Below, one piece after another: positions 56,775 to 64,000 of a DNA stretch of 64,000 bases. The stretch's first letter is position 1. Each line of letters starts with the position of its first letter. The notes beneath the pieces are model-generated. The model saw only the letters and a list, made by a program, of their open reading frames with translations. It ran no database searches and had not been told where the DNA came from. Position numbers and translations under genes: made by a program. The DNA is from Plazaster borealis (lineage: Eukaryota; Echinodermata; Asteroidea; Forcipulatida; Labidiasteridae), in assembly GCA_021014325.1 (NCBI GenBank), contig CM037459.1, positions 17,572,501 through 17,636,500 of the forward strand. The letters run 5' to 3'.

Positions 56775-59700
56775 ATGCCCAAACTAAACTTCTCAAAGTT
56801 GAAAAGCTCACCGAACGGTGCTGATTCTGGAAGTTCGTCGGGTAAAAAACAAGTGTCAATTTCTCGATTCTTCTCGCCTGCGAAACCGCAGCAACAAAAC
56901 GTAGCCACCGATGCCGCGGTAGCTTCGTCAAGAAGAGCCTGTGGGCGTGGCACGAGCCTGACAATAATGGGGCCATCCACGTCGTCCCACAGCCATGACA
57001 GCGGTCTCGGAAAGAAAGCAGAGAGGAGTGGGCCGCTTGAGGTAAACATTGATTGGGAACGATGCCGAGTCCGACCTGCCGACTGCCACTTTAATTTTTT
57101 TTCACTCAAATATTCACATGCCCCCTGCCCTGGGGTGGATTTCACAAAGAGTTAAGATTGATCGTAACTGCAAGTCCATCGCAGTTGCTTAGCAAAGAGT
57201 GATGTCACAATACAAATCACTATGGTAATACTGATAACTCGTCTTCAGATGTAGCCCCTGATAACTCGTCTTCAGATGTAGCCAAATTCTCTGGACTTCC
57301 TCCAGTCCAGAGAATTTGGCACTATTAATGGGGCTACTTCAGATGAATCATAGTGCTTTGTGAAATCGACCCCTGGGCTGGTATAATCTAATATTTTGGG
57401 GTAAATCGGAATTCAATCTTACCTGAGGCTGATTAGTGATTACAAACATTGTAGGGAAACATTTCCTTATCCGACTGCCACTTTTTCACTCATCTGCTCA
57501 TTGTGACCAAAAGCAGTATCTCATTTGAGTATTAAAATAAGATACTATTTTATTTCATAATAATGAATGAAAAGTGGCAGTCGGATATGGACAATTTACG
57601 GACTAATATGCCTATTTTTGTACATTTTTGAGTGAAAAAGTGGCGTTTGAATTTGGCATCCTTGCCCTAGGAGTAGGTCCTTTCAACCTATTACCACTGG
57701 CAGTGCGAACTAGTATTTCTGGGCTCCTCCGGAATCCTGATCTTACCCCCACGTAGTTGCAATAATCGTAATCGATTACCCTCCATCCTCCTGACCACTG
57801 GCACTGGGAGGAGGGTTGCGATTATCGCAAATACACCTCCCCCCCCCCCAATGCTTGTGAACATAATGTTTTTAATTTATTGCTAAAGAAATTAAATAAG
57901 GACCGGTAAAACACACCGAAAGAGAACAAAATACTGTTTTTGTCATTGAGAAAATACAGTATGAATAGATTCACAGCAAACAATTTTAATAATCCACTCT
58001 TTTCCTATCAATCAATGTGAAGAAGGAAACAAAGCTGAATAAATGTTAACAAATGCTCGTTGCAGGTGGAGGTAAATTCTCCCTTCCGGAAGCGTTTCAT
58101 CTCACCAGGGCAAACTGGCAAAGAAAGTTTCAAGAGACAGAAAATTGAAGAAGGTAAATTGAAATAAAAAGAAGAAAAACCCAAAGAATTACCGTGGTCA
58201 AGTGGTTAGACTGCTGCAGGACTGGCAATCACAAGGTTGTGGGTCCGAATCCGGCCGAGCTAACCGCTGATTTCACAATGACTAGAATAATCTTTGTCAC
58301 TGAATCACAATTCATTGATTTGTGCAATTCATAATCATACATGTAGACGTTAAACCAACATTTGTATGTGAGAGATTGGCTGTTGCCAGTTGGCGTTTAG
58401 GCCTATATCTCCTTGTGGGAATTTTGCCGTGGTTCCCTTGTTGGGAAGATCATCGTAACAAACAAACAAACAACCAAAATCTATTTTGATTAGGGTGAAG
58501 TGATCTCTTTCCAAACAGCTAACATGATTGGCACTTCCACTATAGGTTAATGCCCTCTTGATTCAGCAAATTTTCTGATGGATTAAACACTTTTCGTCAA
58601 ACAATGATAATATGAATTTGGTAGGCTCTATCTGTGTAAATTTCACTTATTTCCAAAAGTTTAATTACTGATCTTATGCTTTAATAGTCCCAAGAAGCTC
58701 AAAAGGTTATACAACACCTCCAACAACAGGAGGAATTTTATATTTGTTCAGTCATTACTCAATGTTGTAGATGATGTAGACCCTAAAGAATTTGTTTATA
58801 AGCCAGTATGCTGACGTGTTTGAATATATTTTGCTATGATAGTTTATTACAGAAGAAATTTGTTAGTTCCCTAGCTATTCTCTAGTTTATAATTTTAGTT
58901 CAACTTTTTTCACCAGAATCATCGTGTCAGCTATCTAGTCATACAGTTAAAAATCTGAAACACTTCGAGTCACCAGGGCACTCTTCAAAATCCGCCAAGG
59001 TGTCATTGAAGAAGTCGACTAATAAAAATAGTGCTGCGAGTGAAACATCTCTGTCACATCCAGCCCCAAGCCCTACCTCAGAACGGGTAAAGAGAAGTCG
59101 GCACAACTCTGACCAAAAATCCACCAGGCTCCTACCAAAACAAAGTTCTTCAAAAAGTTATGACAACCTTGATGATGAAGATGAGTTTGAAAGTATTCCT
59201 TCAACCTCAAAATCTACATGTAGCCGCAGCAGCACAACCCAGAAAACTACAAAGGTTCAACCGTTTCAGAAGGAGAAGTTTCAGTCCCACCCGGACAAAA
59301 AGAATGCATCTAGCACTGAGAGAACTGAAGTCTCATCCAAGTTGTCTTCAACCAGACCAGTCAGTGCAAAATATACACCACTGGAGCTGCAGTTTCTTGA
59401 GATTAAGAGGCAGCACCCAGACACACTGCTCTTTGTGGAGTGTGGGTACCGGTACCGATTTTTTGGTGAAGATGCTGAGGTAAGTTATACTAGATGGGAA
59501 TTTGCCTAATTGAGACAAAATAACTGTTTCAAGTTTGTTTACTGTCTACAAGCTCTTTGAAAAGATACAGATACAAAAACTACTTTGTTTATTACGATTT
59601 ATAGACCTAGAGTCTAAGACCAAACATAACCGAACTGGAACAACAGTCACAGAGTGGGAGTACTGTCTTGCACTGGCTACAAAAGTCTACCAAAACATAC

Positions 59701-62194
59701 TGAGCAATACATGTATGTACAGTCAAGTGAAGTTAATGACTATTAATTAAGACACCTACAGTTTGTTTGTTTGTTTGTTTATTAATTTCCACTCAAGTAA
59801 ACAACAAGTCATAAATCAACGGCTTTGAAGAAAATAATACATATTGAGCGAAGGTGGAAATGCCATCGTTTCAATCTTCCTCCTACAATCTGGATCCCAG
59901 TTTCAGAATTTGTTCATGACTCACTCTCACCCCTGGTTTTACTATTCCACACGCATGACACGTTGCACTCAATATTTGTACACTATTTCCAGATTGCTGC
60001 CAAAGAGCTGAACATCTTCTGCCATCTGGACCATAACTTCCTGGTGGCAAGCATCCCCGTTTACCGTCTCTTTGTCCACACCCGACGACTGGTTTCCAAG
60101 GGTCACAAAGTGGGCGTGGTCAAGCAGACCGAGACTGCAGCTCTGAAGGCTGCCGGGGATAATAAGGGCGCGCCCTTTGAGAGGAAACTGACTGCACTGT
60201 ATACAAAGTCTACGTTGATTGGCGAAGATATCCTTTGATGCATATAAACTTTTACAATTCTAGCTGTTATCAGTCTATTCTCTGTGGTGATTGCTCTTTA
60301 AGCCGCCCTTAGGTTGACCTATATTTTGCTTGGGCTATGACGAAACCAACGGGATCAAGCAGAAAGTTAACGCTGTGGTCAATCAAAAAGAAAACTCATG
60401 TGAATATCGTGGAACAAGAGTCATCCCGTCAAAACCATGCTCGTGTCACCCACAATTAAAGCAGTTTTGGCGTTAATAGCCAAATGCGTGTTGGTGCGCA
60501 AGCTTACGCGGGCGCTAATAATGCTTAGCGCAGTCAATACATACAGTAGTCAATGTAAAATCTATTGATTGGTTCATACCTGTCAGCAACATATTGCAGA
60601 AGTAGGAATTTTCTACTCTTGTGACTGGTTTTTTCTGACTGCGAATGATGCGGATTGTCTATGGTAGTTATACTCAGGTCGTAAACAATCAGATGTGTGC
60701 TCCGGACAGTGTTGGCTCAGGAGCAGCATCATCCTGAAAAGTCAGTTGCTAACTGTTTTTGTGTCATCGCAAGGTCGACCTGAGAGCGGCTTTAAAACTT
60801 ACTCTTATTGAGCAGTTTTATCAGCAGTTTAGTGTATTTTCTGACTATTCCAAATTCAACAAAATCCATGCATTTTGTTTTTCTTCTCTACTTTTGATAG
60901 ATTCAGCACAGCACTACAAAACTTACTGTACGTATTCCAAATCTTCCATTACAAAGATGTTGGTCGTTTTGCTGCGTGTGGACAATGAGGAATGGTACAG
61001 AGAATTTCAAACATTCTGCAACTCTGAAGTTTTCTACCAAAACAATTTCTTTGAGGGTGGGGCATTGTTTTTCATTGTCTTCCTTTCAGAGGGGTTAATG
61101 ACAAGAAGGATTAATGTACAATGTAGGATTAATTGACTATTTCACAGGTGCATGCTGGTCTAGATAATGACAAGTTGTGTCATTACCTAGACCAGCATGC
61201 ACCTCATTTTACGGCTAACGCGCGCGTTAAATGTTTTTCGTGAAGTAGTCTATGAGAAGGAGGTTTCTTCATAGCTAAAGAAAGTAAACTACAACATTCA
61301 ACCCAGATTGCCTTCACATTAAATCCTTAATATGATTTGAACACATGTGGACCCTGTCAGTGGCGATCCTGAATGTGAGATGTCGTCAGCCATTGCTCCT
61401 ACCAACTACCTGTTATGCTTCAGTGAGTTCACAAAACCTGGGAAAGCAAAAGTCAAGAAGGACAAGTTGGAATTTGGATTTGTGGTGAGAGTAATGTCAT
61501 TTTATAATGGTTTTATTCCTGGTGATACATGCAATAAAATGCCTGAAGTTGCTTATGGTATGAAAAAAGGGGCTGTGTCCTCATGATCAGAGCACGCCTG
61601 TGGCTGCACATGGAATTATGAACTCTCACCCAGTTATTGCACGTGCACGCTCTCCCTCCGTATCATATCTGTGGAGAGTGCGCTAGCAGTAACTGGGTGA
61701 GAGTTCATACATGGAATTCCATGTGCAGCCACAGGCTTGCTTTGATTCTGATGACACAGCCCCTTCAACAACAATGGCTGCAAGAGTGTGTCTCCTAGCA
61801 ACAGAGGCATGCATCTGCCTTACCCACATGAGTAATCTTTGAAAACAAACACCTTTTGTGATTATTGAACTGGGAATGTGACCACTGAGATGTTCATTCT
61901 CTTGGCTGAAACATTTTTTTTTATCCCAATAAATATAAATAACAATTACACTCTAACACTCCAAATTATTGTCTTTCAAAATTTTAATCTCAAAAGAATT
62001 TATAAGTCTAGTCAATCTTGTTTACAGGCCATCCAACCAGCCACTGGTGACATCGTCTATGATAGTTTCCATGACAACAGTCACCTTAGTGAGTTAGATA
62101 CGCGCGTTCAGCATATCCAACCAGTGGAGCTCCTCATCCCCAGTGCCATGTCCGACAAGACAGAGAAATTTATACATGACTTAGTCTCTAGCAG
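56775..62194 (+). CDS. MSH3: MSH3, DNA mismatch repair MutS homologue, 5' six exons, partial
   Basis: MSH3 pairs with MSH2 (MutS-beta) to recognise insertion/deletion loops. Exons: 56775-57041, 58066-58153, 58917-59479, 59993-60227, 61345-61484 and 62028-62194. Phases 0, 1, 0, 1, 0, 2 all fit, giving about 486 codons; the rest lies right of the window. The N-terminus has a PCNA-binding box QVSISRFF (residues ~26-33) in a Ser/Lys-rich linker. The mismatch-binding domain starts at [20 protein letters not shown] and contains [46 protein letters not shown] and [14 protein letters not shown]. The connector domain follows ([25 protein letters not shown]). Human MSH3 has Tyr-Lys where this has Tyr-Arg in CGYRY. 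Intron 4 is AT-AC. There is no MSH6-type PWWP domain. Identification is secure. Confidence 0.96.
57132..57373. mobile_element. MITE, GGGGT(G/C)GATTTCACAAAG ends
   Basis: Left GGGGTGGATTTCACAAAG and right CTTTGTGAAATCGACCCC. Nested in the 57060-57668 element and itself hit by the 58-bp TAGCC element. Confidence 0.75.
57279..57336. mobile_element. Minimal (58-bp) TAGCCCC palindrome with 9-bp target duplication, copy C
   Basis: TAGCC + AAATTCTCTGGACTTCCTCC, then the complement ending TTAATGGGGCTA. CTTCAGATG flanks it at 57270-57278 and 57337-57345. The left tip lacks 14 bp present in copies A and B. A 27-bp direct duplication of flank plus tip (57231-57257, 57258-57283) precedes it. Confidence 0.85.
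58185..58470 (+). mobile_element. tRNA-derived SINE with CAAA tail
   Basis: Head CCGTGGTCAAGTGGTTAGAC, B-box GTGGGTCCGAATCCGGCC, body to TTGTTGGGAAGATCATCG, and a tail of CAAA repeats at 58459. MSH3 intron 2. Confidence 0.8.
60228..61344 (+). other. U12-type (AT-AC) intron of MSH3
   Basis: The 5' splice site ATATCCTTTG fits the minor-spliceosome consensus. The branch site TCCTTAAT (61324-61331) lies about 14 nt before the terminal AC (GAACAC|ATGTGG). Splicing here restores GED-V-D-P, the MSH3 consensus, whereas no GT donor exists near the exon end and read-through stops after two codons. Confidence 0.92.
61146..61204. repeat. Near-perfect hairpin in the MSH3 U12 intron
   Basis: Arms AGGTGCATGCTGGTCTAG-ATAATGACA and complement, loop of a few bases. 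Probably a solo palindromic element. It lies about 120 bp upstream of the branch site. Confidence 0.75.
61569..61763. mobile_element. MITE, GGGGCTGTGTC ends
   Basis: Inverted ends GGGGCTGTGTCCTCATGATC and its near complement. Long inner homology (GCCTGTGGCTGCACATGGAA, AACTCTCACCCAGTTA) makes almost the whole element a hairpin. MSH3 intron 5. Confidence 0.8.
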
Positions 62195-62261
62195 GTGAGT
62201 AGTGATTGAAGATTGTCATCTTATTCAAGTTTCGTTCAAAGACAGCCAGATTCACTAAAGT

Positions 62262-62520
62262 CATTAGGTGGTTGGGTTGGCTTAGTGGTAGCTGTCCTCG
62301 CCTTCCACCTCTGGGACCCCAGTTCGAATCCCGCCGGGAACACTATGTGGATTGGGTTTTCAGTCCCTACCTGATTGCGTTGGTTTTCCCTGGAATAATT
62401 CTCTGGGGTTTTCCTTCCTTGTCTTCTCTCCATGGCGTTCTTGGCTAGTATAGTGATTAAGTACAATTTACTGAGAATCGTTGGCTTCACAACCAGAATG
62501 AAGAAATGAAATGAAATAAA
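62262..62520 (+). mobile_element. tRNA-derived SINE with GAAAT tail
   Basis: Head TGGGTTGGCTTAGTGGTAGC, B-box CAGTTCGAATCCCGCC, body with GGAATAATTCTCTGGGGTTT, tail GAAATGAAATGAAATAAAT. MSH3 intron 6. Confidence 0.8.
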
Positions 62521-62565
62521 TATATAATCATTTTGTGTTCTGGATATTTGATTGTTTGTTCTAAT

Positions 62566-63698
62566 CAGTGGCGTAACTAGACATTTTCATTTGGGGGGGG
62601 GGGCAAGTGGGGGCAAAGATTAAATTTGGGGGGGCCAAAGAATTGCAAGATTATCATTAAATATGTTAACTGATAGTTGATACCTGAAATAAATATATAA
62701 TCATTTTGTGTTCTGGATATTTGATTGTTTGTTCTAATCAGTGGCGTAACTAGACATTTTCATTTGGGGGGGGGCAAGTGGGGGCAAAGATTAAATTTGG
62801 GGGGGCCAAAGAATTGCAAGATTATCATTAAATATGTTAACTGATAGTTGATACACACCAGCTGATACACACCAATGCAGTCTACACTAAAACAGTCTAC
62901 ATAGTTTGCAGGTAACAAAAGATTGCGAAAACAACCAAATCTTAGAGAACTTGTCATTTTTATAAGATAAAACTTTTCGACTGTATACAAGGATTAAATT
63001 ACCAACAGTGATTACCAAGTATCAATTTAGAGTTGTACACGGCATTCTCAAATTAGGCTCTGTGAGTACTAACTAAATTATTGTTTGTGCTACTAGCGCT
63101 TCCAGTATTACTAACGGATACATCTTCTTCGAAATTCTCCTCGGCGGAATCCTCGTATGCAGAGTCCATGCAATAATCTGATGGTACCACATCAGAATCA
63201 GAATCTTCTGTATTTTCCCGTCTCTGCCTCTTAGGTGTTGGAGCACGAGGCAAAGACGGGCGCTTTGATATGGAGAAGAAATGGTCTAAGGATGGTCTAA
63301 GCTACCTTTTTCGCTAGCCGTTTGCTGTTTAAAACTCTCTGTTGTGCATCTGACTACGTTGTGTTAACGGAGCTATTGGTCTGCGTTCAGACCACCACTT
63401 ATTAAACTGAACTTTGTGACTTCCTGCACTCTCTGTAACCGCAAAACCACAACATACATTTACCGCCAATACGATCGCGCGCGCGTTTCCATGCATTTGT
63501 CGGCATGACTGCGTTATAGTCCACATACTGATATGAATAAAAGTTTTACTTTTTACGGCAGCATTTTATGCAGCCTCAAACGATTTATATATTATAAGAA
63601 TATACTTTTCTGTGATTTCATATGGGGGGGGGCAAGAGGGGGGCAAGGGTTCTGAGCGGGGGTGCAGGCCCCCCTGCCCCCCTCTGGTGACGCCACTG
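62566..63698. mobile_element. hAT-type DNA transposon remnant with 8-bp target duplication
   Basis: Begins CAGTGGCGTAACTAGAC and ends GGTGACGCCACTG. Flanked by GTTCTAAT at 62558-62565 and 63699-63706, the 8-bp duplication typical of hAT. The left end together with its flank is present twice (CAGTGGCG at 62566 and 62739), a 173-bp tandem duplication. G-rich strings abut both ends. Non-autonomous. Confidence 0.8.
63053..63283 (-). pseudogene. Short acidic/Ser-rich ORF in the hAT remnant, possible transposase N-terminus
   Basis: Reads RPSLPRAPTPKRQRRENTED followed by an acidic tail with SDYCMDSAYEDSAEENFEED, stop at 63053. A basic then acidic N-terminus is seen in many transposases, but nothing diagnostic (no BED finger, no dimerisation domain) remains. 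Weak. Confidence 0.3.
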
Positions 63699-64000
63699 GT
63701 TCTAATGCTTTCTTTTTAACTGGGATTGCTCTTTTAGGTAGTGATTGAGTTCGCTTTTGGGCAATGCTAGGCTGTTGTTTGTTTTTGCATTTCTACATAT
63801 TCCTCTGTTTTTCGTAATTCTTGGTCTGATTGTTATTCTAAGTCTTCTGTATATGTATTGTATTGTTTTTTAAAAACCTTAATGAATAAAAAAACTCAAA
63901 AACTAAAGGGCAATAAAATGGTTTAATACAGGGAACTGCTAGGAATAAAGAGTCCCTAGAAAATGCCTCTTTCGCTTGAGAGCTTTCATGTCAGCTCTTA

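Larger units (their letters stand above)
57060..57668. mobile_element. MITE, GATGCC...GCCACTTTTTCACTC ends
   Basis: Left GATGCCGAGTCCGACC..CTGCCACTTT and right (complement) GATGCCAAATTCAAACGCCACTTTTTCACTC. Additional inner copies of CCGACTGCCACTTTTTCACT lie at 57473 and inverted at 57569. It starts 18 bp after MSH3 exon 1 and contains two further nested elements. Confidence 0.6.
62195..64000. other. MSH3 intron 6, partial
   Basis: Contains a SINE, the hAT remnant and AT-rich unique sequence after 63707. The next MSH3 exon was not found and should lie beyond the window. Confidence 0.6.

Noticed and set aside
60228..60239. MSH3 ending at TGA after GEDIL
   Set aside because: The apparent stop is inside a U12 intron; the downstream exon restores the family sequence in frame.

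Overview
This is an intron-rich, AT-rich animal nuclear sequence. It holds parts of four conserved eukaryotic genes embedded in a dense mix of SINEs, palindromic DNA-transposon remnants, an L2/CR1-like LINE, a gypsy-type LTR fragment and TACATG-rich microsatellite. The gene set, the exon structure and foldback elements resembling the sea-urchin TU family suggest a marine invertebrate deuterostome, most likely an echinoderm. The species cannot be fixed from this window.

Layout. (1) 1-18.1 kb, minus strand: the 5' part of ARIH1, an RBR ubiquitin ligase. Exon 1 is at 17885-18100 and exon 2 at 1744-1899. The 16-kb first intron carries an L2/CR1-like LINE with a long open ORF (886 codons open, 5' truncated), several tRNA-derived SINEs and MITEs. 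(2) 18829-33140: one 14.3-kb foldback transposon bounded by a perfect 9-bp target duplication. Its ends are perfect inverted repeats built from a ~14-bp tandem repeat. Inside these are diverged unique arm segments, then inverted arrays of a ~202-bp satellite (about 21 and 17 monomers). In the centre is a 5.9-kb cargo holding a multi-exon gene with a C2H2 zinc finger, a nested palindromic MITE and an LTR/gag fragment. (3) 33.2-42.5 kb, plus strand: complete COX5A (three coding exons and a 3' UTR exon). The giant element lies between the divergent starts of ARIH1 and COX5A, only 79 bp from the COX5A ATG. (4) 47.0-52.8 kb, minus strand: complete CIAO2A in five coding exons. (5) 56.8 kb to the window end, plus strand: the first six exons of MSH3, including a textbook AT-AC (U12-type) intron.

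The four genes are housekeeping functions: ubiquitin transfer, respiration, cytosolic Fe-S assembly and mismatch repair. They are not an operon or pathway. The most unusual content is the giant foldback element with a captured gene. A second family of palindromes (TAGCCCC ends, also with 9-bp target duplications) occurs three times, at 740, 859 and 58 bp.
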